Shown piece by piece: positions 10,780-19,590 of a DNA stretch of 64,000 nucleotides. Position 1 is the first letter of the stretch; every line of letters begins with the position of its first letter. This DNA is from Actinokineospora diospyrosa. GTDB lineage: Bacteria > Actinomycetota > Actinomycetes > Mycobacteriales > Pseudonocardiaceae. The stretch covers positions 1 through 64,000 of the forward strand of contig NZ_JAMTCO010000001.1 in assembly GCF_024171925.1 (NCBI RefSeq), in the 5' to 3' direction. Below the pieces are notes generated by a model. That model was not told the origin of the DNA. It was given only the letters and a program-made list of their open reading frames with translations, and did not search any database. Both the position numbers and the translations under genes were made by a program.

Positions 10780-10954
10780 GCGACCAGCGCTCCCGTCTCC
10801 CCGTTGTGCACCGCCGAGCCTACGAACGCCCCGGTGGCGCGCACAACGGCGGGGCCGATCAGATTCGCCCCGGTCGACAGGGGCGCGCGCGGCCGGGTTC
10901 GTGCGACGATGGCCCTGTCCCAGGCTCACCGGTGATCATCATAGGAGGGGCGCG

Positions 10955-11710
10955 GTGGTCGAGAACGGCCTGCGCTTCGCGCACGACGGCTCGACCGGGG
11001 TCGGCGTGCTGCTCAGCCACGGCTTCACCGGCTCGCCGGTCAGCATGCGCCCGTGGGCCGAGCGGCTCGTCGCCGAGGGCCACAGCGTGCGGTTGCCGCT
11101 GCTGCCCGGGCACGGGACGACCTGGCAGGAGATGAACGGCACGACCTGGCCGCAGTGGTACGCCGAGGTCGAGTCCGCCTTCACCGAGTTGACCGAGCGC
11201 TGCACGGCGGTGTTCGCGTTCGGCCTGTCCATGGGCGGCGCGCTGTGCCTGCGGTTGGCCGAGGAGCACGGTGACCGCGTCGCCGGGCTGGTGCTGGTGA
11301 ACCCGTCCGTGCTGACCGTGCGCCGCGCGGCCCGGCTGGTCCCGCTGCTGTCGCGGGTGGTGGCCTCCGTCGCGCCGATCAGCAACGACATCGCCAAACC
11401 CGGGGTGAGTGAGCACGCCTACCCGCGGACCCCGTTGCGCGCGCTCGCGAGTCTGGCCAAGCTGTGGGAGACGGTGCGCCGGGACCTGCCCAGGGTCGAC
11501 CAGCCGGTACTGCTGCTGCGCTCCGCGGTCGACCACGTGGTCGAACCGCAGAACGCCGCCGCGGTCCTGGCGGGCATCTCCAGCCGCGACGTCACCGAGG
11601 TCGTCCTGCACAACAGCTACCACGTCGCCACCCTCGACCACGACGCGCCGGTCATCTTCGACCAGAGCGTCGAGTTCGTCCGGCGGGTGCGTGCCGAGCG
11701 GGGAGAGTGA
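10955..11710 (+). CDS. Alpha/beta hydrolase (carboxylesterase/monoacylglycerol lipase type)
   Basis: 251-residue cytosolic hydrolase. Oxyanion-hole motif HGFTGSP at 22-28, nucleophile elbow GLSMGG at 90-95 (S92), acid D193 in AVDHV and catalytic H223 in NSYHVATLD: a full triad arranged as in Est30-type esterases. Start fixed as GTG 10955 by an excellent ribosome site (AGGAGGGG at 10943-10950). Divergent from plsC, which suggests acylglycerol or lysophospholipid turnover (inference). Followed after 6 bp by the next gene, probably in one operon. Confidence 0.9.
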   Translation: MVENGLRFAHDGSTGVGVLLSHGFTGSPVSMRPWAERLVAEGHSVRLPLLPGHGTTWQEMNGTTWPQWYAEVESAFTELTERCTAVFAFGLSMGGALCLRLAEEHGDRVAGLVLVNPSVLTVRRAARLVPLLSRVVASVAPISNDIAKPGVSEHAYPRTPLRALASLAKLWETVRRDLPRVDQPVLLLRSAVDHVVEPQNAAAVLAGISSRDVTEVVLHNSYHVATLDHDAPVIFDQSVEFVRRVRAERGE

Positions 11711-11716
11711 TCGGCC

Positions 11717-12166
11717 GTGAAGAGCCGCCCCGGTGACGGCCCCGAAGACGTAGACGCCGCCTTCGCCCAAATCGTCGCCGACCTGGAACGCGAAGGCGTC
11801 GGCCGAGACATCCCCACCCTCAACGAAGTCCCCGCCGACCCCCCGCCGGACCCCGCCCCCGCCCGCCCCGCCTCCACCTGGCGAACCCACGACACCGAAT
11901 ACGACTGGTCCAACGACAACAACGACGAGCACTACGAACCCCCCGAGCCACCTCCCCTGCCCCGCCTGCGCCCGCTGACGGTGGTCGCGATCGGCTTGCT
12001 GGTGGCCGGAGTGCTCTTGCTGACCCTCGCCAGCATCCTCAACCTGGACGCCCGCATCACCACCCCCATCGCCCTGATCGGCCTCGCGACGGGAATCGCG
12101 CTGTTGCTGCTGCGGGCGCGGAAATCCCCACCTCCGCTGGATGACGACAACGGGGCACAGGTCTAG
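11717..12166 (+). CDS. Small membrane protein with acidic N-terminal region
   Basis: 149 residues: a soluble, Pro/Asp/Asn-rich N-terminal half (1-83, including the run YDWSNDNNDEHY) followed by two hydrophobic helices (about 87-108 and 113-131) and a short tail. It resembles actinobacterial DUF308-like two-helix proteins; function unknown. GTG start 6 bp after the esterase stop indicates co-transcription. Island 2 begins directly after its stop codon. Confidence 0.75.
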   Translation: MKSRPGDGPEDVDAAFAQIVADLEREGVGRDIPTLNEVPADPPPDPAPARPASTWRTHDTEYDWSNDNNDEHYEPPEPPPLPRLRPLTVVAIGLLVAGVLLLTLASILNLDARITTPIALIGLATGIALLLLRARKSPPPLDDDNGAQV

Positions 12167-12239
12167 TAGCGCTATTCGATCTCGGTGGCCTCAGCCCCCA
12201 TCGCAGTGCTGACGCGCCAGGCCAACACCTCCACCCCGC

Positions 12240-12690
12240 CCGCCTTACCGACCCCTGGGCACGCGACTCAGCGGTGCCAGCCCGGCTTCCGTCAGGTCCA
12301 GCCCCAACCCGCCTGATCAGCCCGTGGACACCCGGACCCAGCGGTGCAAACCTGCGCCCCGTCAGGTCTGCCTCAGCCCACCTGGCCAACCCCCTGGACG
12401 CTCGGAACCCGTTGGTGCCAACCCAGCCTCCGTCAGGTCCGCCCCAGCCCACCTGATCAGTCCGTGGACCTCGGACCCTGCGGTGCCACATCAACCCCCG
12501 TCAGGACCGCCCCAGCCCACAGTGCCGGCCCTGGCCACTCGGATCCGTCGGTGCCAACTGGCCTTCCGTCAGGTCCGCCCCAACCCACCTGCTCAGCCCT
12601 GGACACTCGGACTTGGCGGTGCCATCCCAGCCCGCACTCGTCTGCCCTGCCAACCCAGCCCGCGCTCCTCGGAGTCGCTGGTGCCAGGCC
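12240..12690. repeat. ~70-bp tandem repeat array, island 2
   Basis: Six to seven imperfect units of 68-71 bp. Shared phrases in order: GGACACTCGGACC, GTCGGTGCCA, CCGTCAGGTCCGCCCCAGCC, CACCTGCTCAG. The unit adjacent to the inverted repeat is diverged in the same way in all copies. Confidence 0.88.
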
Positions 12691-12692
12691 GG

Positions 12693-12834
12693 CTCGATGG
12701 GGCGGACTTGTTTTGCGTGGGGGGACGGCACCCGTAGCGTTTCCGCGCGGCAGGGCCTGCTTTTGGGCCCCTGCTTTGCGGTTCTGCGTCGGGTGTTGTA
12801 GGGGCCCCGCGCACAACAAGTTCGCCCCATCGAG
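12693..12834. repeat. 142-bp inverted repeat, island 2
   Basis: Arms of about 42-45 nt begin CTCGATGGGGCG on both strands and are separated by ~55 nt that contain their own short stem (GCAGGG/CCCTGC). The arms differ at a few sites. Would form a long hairpin in RNA of either strand. Confidence 0.9.
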
Positions 12835-12983
12835 CTCGTCGCATTGTCGCGGATCTCCGCCGATGTTGCCGCCAGGCGACGAGGCGTCCACCGGAGCCGA
12901 AGGCGGAGGCCCGAATCCCTTGCCCCGCATCCCCAACCACGGCCTACGCCAAGATCAACCTGATCGAAAGCCCCCAAATACAC

Positions 12984-13057
12984 AGCCTACCGAGGAGGCC
13001 CGACAAACCGGCAGCAGCAATCAACGCCCTGTGGACAAGCGAACCCGTTGTGGACAA
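12984..13057 (-). promoter_or_regulatory. Damage-type promoter module B of island 2
   Basis: Two TTGTCCACA boxes (13049-13057 and 13030-13038, 19 bp apart), then TTGTCGGGC-N8-TAGGCT with the -10 at 12984-12989, 49 nt after the start of the second box. The consensus for the RecA-independent damage promoter is TTGTCRGTG-N8-TANNNT. Confidence 0.6.
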
Positions 13058-13105
13058 CCACAACCAGCCCCACAAGATCATCTGCCACAAGAGCCCCCGA
13101 TATAC

Positions 13106-13179
13106 AGCCTACCGAGAACGCCCGACACAACGGGAGCAGCGAGCAGCAGCCTGTGGACAACAGAAAGCGTTGTGGACAA
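13106..13179 (-). promoter_or_regulatory. Damage-type promoter module A of island 2
   Basis: Two perfect TTGTCCACA boxes (13171-13179, 13152-13160; spacing 19), then GTGTCGGGC-N8-TAGGCT with the -10 at 13106-13111, again 49 nt from the second box. It is a 122-bp tandem duplicate of module B. Confidence 0.6.
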
Positions 13180-13298
13180 CCACCCGCAGGCGTGGTCGAT
13201 AACCACCCGCCAGCCCACTAAACCCAGCGCCAGCTCCCACAAAGCCACTGGCGCCATCTACTCAACCAACCCAGACCCGCGCACGAACAAAACCCGCG

Positions 13299-14966
13299 CT
13301 AGAACGCCGCCAACCGCTCCCGCAACGTGTCCAGGCCCATCGCGCCCATCTCCAGGGCGTCCTGGTGGAACGACTTCAGGTCGAACGCGTCGCCTCGGCG
13401 GGCTCGTACCTCGTCCCGGGCCTGCAACCACAGCCGCTCACCGAGCTTGTACGTCGGGGCCTGTCCCGGCCAGCCCAGGTAGCGGTCGATCTCGTCGTGC
13501 ACGTGGGTCGGGTCGGTGATGGTGCGGGTGAGCATGAACTCCAGGCCGAGCTCCGGGGTCCACCGCTCGCCGGGGTGGAAGCCGTGGCCGGTCGGGATCT
13601 GCAGCTTGAGGTGCATGCCGATGTCGACGATCACCCGGGCGGCGCGGAAGAGGTGCGCGTCGAGCATGCCCAGCAGGTCGCCGTCGTCGGAGAGGTAGCC
13701 GAACTCGCGCATGAGCCGTTCGGCGTAGAGCGCCCAGCCCTCGCCGTAGGCGGGGACCCAGGCGAGCAGGCGCTGGAACTTGTTGAGGCTGGCCGCCTGG
13801 TTGACCGCGGTGGCGATCTGCAGGTGGTGGCCGGGAACGCCCTCGTGGTAGACGGTGGTGACCTCGCGCCAGGTGGAGAAGTCCTCGCGGTCGGCGGGCA
13901 CCGACCACCACATGCGGCCCGGCCTGGTCCAGTCGTCGGTGGGGCCGGTGTAGTACGCGCCGACGCTGCCGCCGGGTGGGGCGATGCGGCACTCCAGGCG
14001 CATCAACGGGTCCGGGATCTCGAAGTGCACGCCGCGCAGGTCGGCCAGGGCCTGGTCGGAGAGCCGCTGCATCCACTCCTCGAGCGCCTTCTGCCCGCGC
14101 ACCTGGTACCGCGGGTCGGCGTCGAGCAGGGCGGCGGCCTCGGCGGCGCTCGCCCCCGGGGAGATCCGGTTGGCGACCTCCTTCATCTCCGCCTCGAGCC
14201 GGGTGAACTCGGCCCAGCCCCACTCGTAGGCCTCGTGCAGGTCCAGCCGGGCGCCGGTGAACTCGCGCGACCACAACCGGTACCGGTCCTCGCCGACGGC
14301 GTCCTCGGTGGGCGCCTTGGCGGCGAGCTCGCCGGTGAGGAACTCGGCCAACCCGGCGTACGCGCCGGAGGCGGCAGCGGCGGCGGTGTCCAGGTCGGTG
14401 CGCAGCCCGCCCTCGACGTCGGCCCCGGCGACCATGTCGGTGAAGAACGAGGCGGCCCAGGTGCGGCACTGGTCGGCGACCTTGGTGACCTGGCGCAGCG
14501 CGGCGACGTCGCCCTTGGCGGCGGCCGCGCGCAGCGACTCCTGGTAGCCCGCGAGCGCGGCGGGGACCCGACCGAGCCGGGCGGCGATGGCGGCCCAGTC
14601 CTCGGCGGTGTCGTTGGGCATCAGGTCGAACACCTGCCGCACGTCCTGCGCGGGCGAGGCGATCACGTTCAGCTCGGCCAGCCGCTCCCCGGCCTCGAAC
14701 AGCTCGACCTGCAGCCCGACCCGCTCGGTGAAGACGGCCTTGGCGTTGGCCTCACCGGCGTCGACCGGCTCGACCCCGCGGAGGGCGGCGAGTCCGGCCT
14801 TGGCCAGGTTCCCGCGCTCGCTCACCCCGTCGGGGGACAGGTCCGGCAGGTCGCGCTCACCACCCGCGACGCCGAGCAGGGTCGCCATGATCGGGTCGGC
14901 CGCGGCGATGTCGTCGACGTAGCGGTCGCTGAGCTGGTGCACGCCGTCGTGCGGGGAGGACGCCAT
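13299..14966 (-). CDS. DUF885 family protein (predicted zinc metallopeptidase-like)
   Basis: 555-residue cytosolic DUF885 protein, a family related to gluzincin carboxypeptidases. The family hallmark YHEGVPGHHLQ is at 373-383, a HExxH-like site with insertion, and the downstream acidic ligand motif AYGEGWALYAERLM is at 406-419. Enzymatic substrate is not established. ATG 14966 (MASSPHDG) is preferred over the longer frame from 15062, which would overlap the divergent lppM start. Its stop lies at the edge of island 2. Confidence 0.88.
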   Translation of the reverse strand: MASSPHDGVHQLSDRYVDDIAAADPIMATLLGVAGGERDLPDLSPDGVSERGNLAKAGLAALRGVEPVDAGEANAKAVFTERVGLQVELFEAGERLAELNVIASPAQDVRQVFDLMPNDTAEDWAAIAARLGRVPAALAGYQESLRAAAAKGDVAALRQVTKVADQCRTWAASFFTDMVAGADVEGGLRTDLDTAAAAASGAYAGLAEFLTGELAAKAPTEDAVGEDRYRLWSREFTGARLDLHEAYEWGWAEFTRLEAEMKEVANRISPGASAAEAAALLDADPRYQVRGQKALEEWMQRLSDQALADLRGVHFEIPDPLMRLECRIAPPGGSVGAYYTGPTDDWTRPGRMWWSVPADREDFSTWREVTTVYHEGVPGHHLQIATAVNQAASLNKFQRLLAWVPAYGEGWALYAERLMREFGYLSDDGDLLGMLDAHLFRAARVIVDIGMHLKLQIPTGHGFHPGERWTPELGLEFMLTRTITDPTHVHDEIDRYLGWPGQAPTYKLGERLWLQARDEVRARRGDAFDLKSFHQDALEMGAMGLDTLRERLAAF

Positions 14967-15046
14967 GGTGGCCCACGTTACCCAACCGCGGGCGGTACCC
15001 AACAGTCGGCGGCGGGCGCGGTGGACGGGTACGGCAGGATGGCCGG

Positions 15047-15748
15047 GTGCACCAGGCCACACAACACCCCCGATCCGGTTTGCGCAGGTGGGCGGCCCTG
15101 CTCGCGCTCACCCTGCTGGCGCTGCTGACCCTGTCGGGGTGCGTGCGGGTGCAGGCCGCGCTCGCGGTGTCCGAGGACGACCTGGTCTCCGGCCAGCTCG
15201 TGGTCGCGCAGGTGGCGATCAAGCAGGGCGACAGCGGGCCCGCGCTGACGATCCCGCCGGAGCTCAAGGGCAAGGTCCGCGCGCAGAGCTACACCGCGGA
15301 CGGGTACGTGGGGCAGACGGTGTCCTTCCAGGGCCTGTCCTTCGCGGAGATCACCGTGCTCAGCGACGCGATCACCGCGGGCAAGCAGTACCGGCTCAGC
15401 TTCCGCCGCTCGGGTGACCTGGTGACGATGGGCGGGTCGGTCGACCTGACCGAGCTGCCCGCCGACCGCGCCGACATCCAGGTGAAGGTGACCTTCCCCG
15501 GCAAGATCACCCGGACCAACGGCATCAACGACAACGGCACGGTCACCTGGAAGCCCAAGCCGGGCGCGGTGACCGAGTTCGACGCGGCGGTCCAGTACAC
15601 CGACAAATCCGGCGTCTCGTGGACCAAGTGGGTCACCATCGTGGGGGCGTCGGCGATCGGGGTGGCTCTGCTGGTGCTCGCCCTGGCGTTCTTCACCCAC
15701 CGCCGCTCGGTACGCGCCGCAGGCCCGCCGACCGTTCGCCGCTACTAG
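15047..15748 (+). CDS. lppM: LppM-like lipoprotein (DUF3153)
   Basis: 233-residue lipoprotein orthologous by position and layout to M. tuberculosis LppM (Rv2171): signal peptide, lipobox LTLSGC (C32), a DUF3153 beta domain, then a C-terminal transmembrane helix (about 199-219) with a basic tail. Mycobacterial LppM is reported to act in cell-envelope/phagosome interaction; a lipid-binding envelope role is inferred here. GTG start at 15047. It converges with metF, as lppM and metF do in mycobacteria; the 90-bp gap between them shows no clear terminator. Confidence 0.88.
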   Translation: MHQATQHPRSGLRRWAALLALTLLALLTLSGCVRVQAALAVSEDDLVSGQLVVAQVAIKQGDSGPALTIPPELKGKVRAQSYTADGYVGQTVSFQGLSFAEITVLSDAITAGKQYRLSFRRSGDLVTMGGSVDLTELPADRADIQVKVTFPGKITRTNGINDNGTVTWKPKPGAVTEFDAAVQYTDKSGVSWTKWVTIVGASAIGVALLVLALAFFTHRRSVRAAGPPTVRRY

Positions 15749-15838
15749 ATCTATTCCTCCCACCACCCGCCCCCTCTTCCCCGCCCGGCATCGTCCCCGG
15801 CCTGAGGGGGCCTCCTCCTACCCGACCGGGCGAGCCGA

Positions 15839-16720
15839 TCAGGTTCTGGCGGGTACCAGCCCCAGGCGGTTGACGACTTCCTTCGTCGCCTTGGACCGGT
15901 TGAACGTGTAGAAGTGCAGGCACGACACACCCTCGGCCAGCAGCCGCTGGCTGACCTCGGTGGCCAGGTCGATGCCCGCGGCGCGGAACGACTTGGGGTC
16001 GGTGTGCGGCTCCAGCAGCGCGGCGATGCGCGCCGGGACCGGTGCGCCGGACAGCTCGATGGTCTTGGCGAGGGTCTTGCGGGTGGTGATCGGCATGATC
16101 CCGGGCAGCAGGTCGGCGTCGCAGCCGCGGGCGGCCACCCGGTCGCGCAGCCGCAGGAAGTCCTCGGGCTCGAAGAACAGCTGGGCGATGGCGAAGTCGG
16201 CGCCCGCCTGGAACTTGCGCACCAGGTTGTCGGTGTCGGCGTCGAGGTCGTTCGAGCGCGGGTGGCCGTAGGGGAACGCGGCGACGCCGACGCAGAAGTC
16301 GCCGAGTTCGCGGACCAGCCGGACCAGCTCGTCGGCGTAGTGCAGGCCCTGCGGGTGGGCGACCCACTCGCCGTTGGGGTCGCCGGGCGGGTCGCCGCGC
16401 AGGGCCAGGATGTTGCGGATGCCCAGGGCGGCGTACCAGCCGATCACGTTGCGCAGCTCGGCGATGGAGTGGTCGACGGCGGTCAGGTGGGCCATCGACA
16501 CCAGGGTGGTCTCCCTGGCGACCCGGCCGGTCGTGCGGATCGTGCGGTCGCGGCTGGACCCCCCGGCGCCATAGGTGACGGACACGAACGCCGGGTCCAG
16601 GCCCTCGAGCTCGCGGATGGCGTTCCACAGCCGCTGCTCGTCCGCGGCGTCGCGCGGTGGCATGAACTCCACCGAGAACACCGGCCTGTCCACCCGGATG
16701 CGGTGCACCACGGTCGTCAT
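15839..16720 (-). CDS. metF: 5,10-methylenetetrahydrofolate reductase
   Basis: 293-residue TIM-barrel flavoprotein reducing methylene-THF to methyl-THF for methionine synthesis. Family features: FSVEFMPPRD near the N-terminus (the catalytic Glu of the EFFPP motif), SVTYGAGGS (47-55), and ILALRGDPP (104-112). Orthologue of Rv2172c by sequence and position. Start ATG at 16720 lies 7 nt after a TAGGCT -10, so the mRNA is probably leaderless. Confidence 0.95.
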   Translation of the reverse strand: MTTVVHRIRVDRPVFSVEFMPPRDAADEQRLWNAIRELEGLDPAFVSVTYGAGGSSRDRTIRTTGRVARETTLVSMAHLTAVDHSIAELRNVIGWYAALGIRNILALRGDPPGDPNGEWVAHPQGLHYADELVRLVRELGDFCVGVAAFPYGHPRSNDLDADTDNLVRKFQAGADFAIAQLFFEPEDFLRLRDRVAARGCDADLLPGIMPITTRKTLAKTIELSGAPVPARIAALLEPHTDPKSFRAAGIDLATEVSQRLLAEGVSCLHFYTFNRSKATKEVVNRLGLVPART

Positions 16721-16727
16721 GCGCCCC

Positions 16728-16733
16728 AGCCTA
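16728..16733 (-). promoter_or_regulatory. -10 box of leaderless metF promoter
   Basis: TAGGCT on the minus strand, 7 nt before the ATG of metF. Confidence 0.5.
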
Positions 16734-16860
16734 GCGAAGTCCCGGCCCGTGGAACGCCGTTCTCACCCGATGGACCAGACCACGTCCTGGCGGGGGGTGC
16801 CGGTCACAGTGGCCGACCCCCGGCTGCCCGCCGCGGCGCGGCGCGGCGGACCATAGGCGG

Positions 16861-17967
16861 GTGCGGCGGACCCAGGTGATCGACAATTCCATGGACGGGG
16901 CGCTGGCGGTACACGTCGAGCGGGCCCTGTCCGATTATCTCGCGGGCAGGCACGCCGGGATGGCCGAGATGGCGCCGTCGTTCGGGTCGGCGGTCGAGTC
17001 GCTGGCCTCGTTCGTGCTCGGCGGCGGCAAGCGGATCCGGCCGACGTTCGCCTGGTGGGGCTGGCGCGGCGCGGGTGGCGCGGGCTCGGGCGCCGACGCC
17101 GAGGCGGTGCTGCGCGCGGTGAGCGCGCTGGAGCTGATCCAGGCGTGCGCGCTGGTGCACGACGACCTGATGGACGACTCGGCGGTGCGCAGGGGCAAGC
17201 CGACCGTGCACGTCGAGTTCGCCGCCCGCCACCGCGAGCGCGGCTGGCTGGGCACCTCGGAGCGCTTCGGCGCCGCGGCCGCGATCCTGCTCGGCGACCT
17301 GGCGCTGGCCTGGGCCGACGACATGTACGTCAGCGCGGCGCTGCCCCCGGCGCGGCGGGCGGCGGCGCTGGTGCCGTGGCAGGCGATGCGCGCGGAGATG
17401 CTGGCCGGGCAGTACCTGGACGTGCTGACCCAGGCCAGGGGCGACGAGTCGGCCGAGGCGGCGCTGAGCGTGGCGCGGATGAAGACCGCCGCCTACACGG
17501 TGGAGCGGCCGCTGCACATGGGGGCGGCGCTGGCCGGGGCGGACGAGCGGGTGACCGGGGCGCTGCGGGCCTTCGGCGCCGACATCGGGGTCGCCTTCCA
17601 GCTGCGCGACGACCTGCTGGGCATGTACGGCGACACGGACGTGACCGGCAAGCCCGCCGGGGACGACCTGCGCGAGGGCAAGCGGACGCTGCTGATGTCG
17701 GTCGGCCTGCGCCGGGCGGACGCGGCGGAGCGGGCCGGGGACGCGGCGGTGCTGCGGTCGGCGCTGGGTGACGAGAACCTCGATTCGGCGACCGTCGAAC
17801 GTGTGCGTGCGCTGTTGGTCGACGTGGGCGCGGTGGCCGAGGTGGAGGGCCGGATCGGTGAGTTGACCGACTCGGCGATGCTGGCGCTGACCGGGGTCGA
17901 GTTGGCCGAGCCCGCGGGCGAGGTGTTGGCCGGGTTGGCCGTCAGCGCGACCAAGCGGGCCAGCTAG
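16861..17967 (+). CDS. crtE: Geranylgeranyl/polyprenyl diphosphate synthase
   Basis: 368-residue trans-isoprenyl diphosphate synthase making the C20 (or similar) precursor. Region I GGGKRIRP (54-61), first Asp-rich motif DDLMD (101-105) and second motif RDDLLGMYGD (249-258) are complete. Position matches Rv2173 (idsA2) beside metF and lppM, but here it heads a carotenoid operon: crtI starts 2 bp after its stop. GTG start. Product chain length cannot be fixed from sequence; GGPP for phytoene is inferred from the operon. Confidence 0.93.
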   Translation: MRRTQVIDNSMDGALAVHVERALSDYLAGRHAGMAEMAPSFGSAVESLASFVLGGGKRIRPTFAWWGWRGAGGAGSGADAEAVLRAVSALELIQACALVHDDLMDDSAVRRGKPTVHVEFAARHRERGWLGTSERFGAAAAILLGDLALAWADDMYVSAALPPARRAAALVPWQAMRAEMLAGQYLDVLTQARGDESAEAALSVARMKTAAYTVERPLHMGAALAGADERVTGALRAFGADIGVAFQLRDDLLGMYGDTDVTGKPAGDDLREGKRTLLMSVGLRRADAAERAGDAAVLRSALGDENLDSATVERVRALLVDVGAVAEVEGRIGELTDSAMLALTGVELAEPAGEVLAGLAVSATKRAS

Positions 17968-17969
17968 CG

Positions 17970-19514
17970 GTGGGCGGCACCCGGGTGCTGCCCGGTCGCA
18001 CCGACCACGTCGTGGTCATCGGCGCGGGCCTGGCCGGGCTGTCCGCGGCGCTGCACCTGGCGGGCGCGGGCCGTGAGGTGACCGTCCTGGAGGCCGCCGC
18101 GGTGCCGGGCGGGCGGGTGCGCCGGGAGCGGATGGGCGCCTACACCGTCGACACCGGCGCGACCGTCCTCACGATGCCCGAGCTGGTCGAGGAGGCATTG
18201 GCCGCGGTCGGCGCCTCCCTTGACCTGGACCTTGTGCCGCTGGACCCGGCGTACCGGGCGCACTTCGCCGACGGCAGCACGATCCACGTGCACACCGCGG
18301 CCGAGGCGATGGCCGAGGAGGTGCGCCGGGTCGCAGGCCCGCGCGAGGCGGCGGGCTACCTGCGGCTGCGGGCCTGGCTGACCGAGCTGTACCGGGTGCA
18401 GCGGGACCGGTTCATCGGCGCCAACCTCGACTCCCCGTTCGACCTGCTCAGCCCCGAGTTGGCGCGGCTGGCGGCGCTGGGCGGCTTCGGCAGGCTCGGC
18501 CCGGCGGTGGCCAGGTACCTGTCTGACGAGCGGCTGCGCAGGCTGTTCACGTTCCAGTCCCTCTACGCGGGGGTCGCGCCGAGCCGGGCGTTGGCGGCGT
18601 ACGCGGTCATCGCCTACATGGACACGGTCGCGGGGGTCTACTTCCCGCGCGGGAGCACCGGTGGCCGCGCGGGTGGGGTTGGCGCGGTGGCCGAGCGGAT
18701 GGCGGAAGCAGCAGGTCGGGCGGGGGTGCGGTTCCGGTACTCGACGAGCGCGGCGTGGCTGGAGCGGGTCGGCAGCCGGGTGCGGGCGGTGCGGACGACC
18801 GGCGGTGAGCGGGTCCCCTGTGACGCCGTCGTGGTGACCGCCGACCTGCCCGCCGCCTACGGGTTGCTCGGGGTGAGCCCGTGGCGACCACTGCGGGTGC
18901 GCTACTCCCCGTCAGCGGTGGTCCTGCACACGGGTGTCACCCGATCCTGGGATGCCCTGGCGCACCACACGATCTCCTTCGGGGCCGCCTGGGAGCGCAC
19001 CTTCGACGAGGTCACCCGGCGCGGCTCGCTGATGGGCGACCCGTCGCTGCTGATCACCCGGCCGACCGCGACCGACCCGGGCATGGCACCCGCGGGCGGG
19101 CAGCAGGTGTCGGTGCTGGCCCCGGTGCCGAACCTGCGCACCGGCCCGATCGACTGGCCGCGGATCGGGCCGATCTACCGCGACGAACTGCTACGGGTGC
19201 TCGAGCGGCGCGGTCTGAGCGGCTTCTCCGACGCCGTCGAGGTCGAGCGGTTGATCACCCCGGCCGACTGGGCCGCGGCCGGGCTGGCCGAGGGCACGCC
19301 GTTCTCGGTCGCGCACACGTTCACCCAAACAGGTCCGTTCCGGCCGCGGAACCTGGTGCCCGGTGTGGACAACGTGGTGTTGGCCGGGTGCGGCACCACA
19401 CCGGGGGTGGGCATCCCGCCGGTGCTGGTCTCCGGGCGGTTGGCCGCGCTGCGGGTGACCGGCAGCAACGGGGTGGGCGCGGCCGGGCGGCGTCGATCCG
19501 TGAGCGGGCTGTGA
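17970..19514 (+). CDS. crtI: Phytoene desaturase-type FAD oxidoreductase
   Basis: 514-residue CrtI-family flavoprotein that introduces double bonds into phytoene at the membrane. N-terminal Rossmann motif VVVIGAGLAGLSAALHL (14-30) plus PGGRVRRE for FAD binding, and the C-terminal NVVLAGCGTTPGVGIPP segment typical of bacterial CrtI. It lies 2 bp after crtE (start GTG 17970) and is followed after 76 bp by a lipoprotein gene of the same operon. The number of desaturation steps is not predictable from the sequence. Confidence 0.92.
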   Translation: MGGTRVLPGRTDHVVVIGAGLAGLSAALHLAGAGREVTVLEAAAVPGGRVRRERMGAYTVDTGATVLTMPELVEEALAAVGASLDLDLVPLDPAYRAHFADGSTIHVHTAAEAMAEEVRRVAGPREAAGYLRLRAWLTELYRVQRDRFIGANLDSPFDLLSPELARLAALGGFGRLGPAVARYLSDERLRRLFTFQSLYAGVAPSRALAAYAVIAYMDTVAGVYFPRGSTGGRAGGVGAVAERMAEAAGRAGVRFRYSTSAAWLERVGSRVRAVRTTGGERVPCDAVVVTADLPAAYGLLGVSPWRPLRVRYSPSAVVLHTGVTRSWDALAHHTISFGAAWERTFDEVTRRGSLMGDPSLLITRPTATDPGMAPAGGQQVSVLAPVPNLRTGPIDWPRIGPIYRDELLRVLERRGLSGFSDAVEVERLITPADWAAAGLAEGTPFSVAHTFTQTGPFRPRNLVPGVDNVVLAGCGTTPGVGIPPVLVSGRLAALRVTGSNGVGAAGRRRSVSGL

Positions 19515-19590
19515 GGCTATCTTTGGTTCCTGGCCACCCAGTGCCGCGATAATCCGCGCGGTGGGCGGGTGGCGGACGGGGAGCTGCGAG

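Larger units (their letters stand above)
12693..13099 (-). ncRNA. Candidate non-coding transcript of island 2
   Basis: Inferred from two minus-strand promoter modules (predicted starts near 13099 and 12977) reading through the leader into the inverted repeat; the 3' end is unknown and could extend through the tandem repeats to about 12240. No start codon lies at either predicted start, and frames are not conserved between copies. Confidence 0.35.
12167..13298. repeat. Island 2: complete composite repeat between convergent genes
   Basis: Non-coding stretch between two converging stop codons. Read on the minus strand it contains two promoter modules (13179-13106 and 13057-12984), a leader of about 150 bp, an inverted repeat (12693-12834) and about six and a half tandem units of 68-71 bp (12240-12690; GTCAGG recurs at 12291, 12361, 12432, 12500 and 12568). 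The outer 13181-13298 and 12167-12235 hold nothing recognisable except TAGCGCTA at 12167-12174. Frames cross the island but shift between copies. Confidence 0.9.

Noticed and set aside
12240..12690. Tandem ~70-bp units considered as a CRISPR array
   Set aside because: The units are contiguous and imperfect with no constant repeat/variable spacer alternation, and no cas genes are present.
12984..13179. Clustered DnaA-box words considered as a replication origin or titration site
   Set aside because: No dnaA, dnaN or AT-rich unwinding region; boxes occur only as 19-bp pairs in fixed position before a -10, which fits promoters better. DnaA binding itself is not excluded.
16749..16760. GAACGCCGTTC upstream of crtE as a LexA box
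   Set aside because: The half-sites are separated by 3 bp instead of the required 4.
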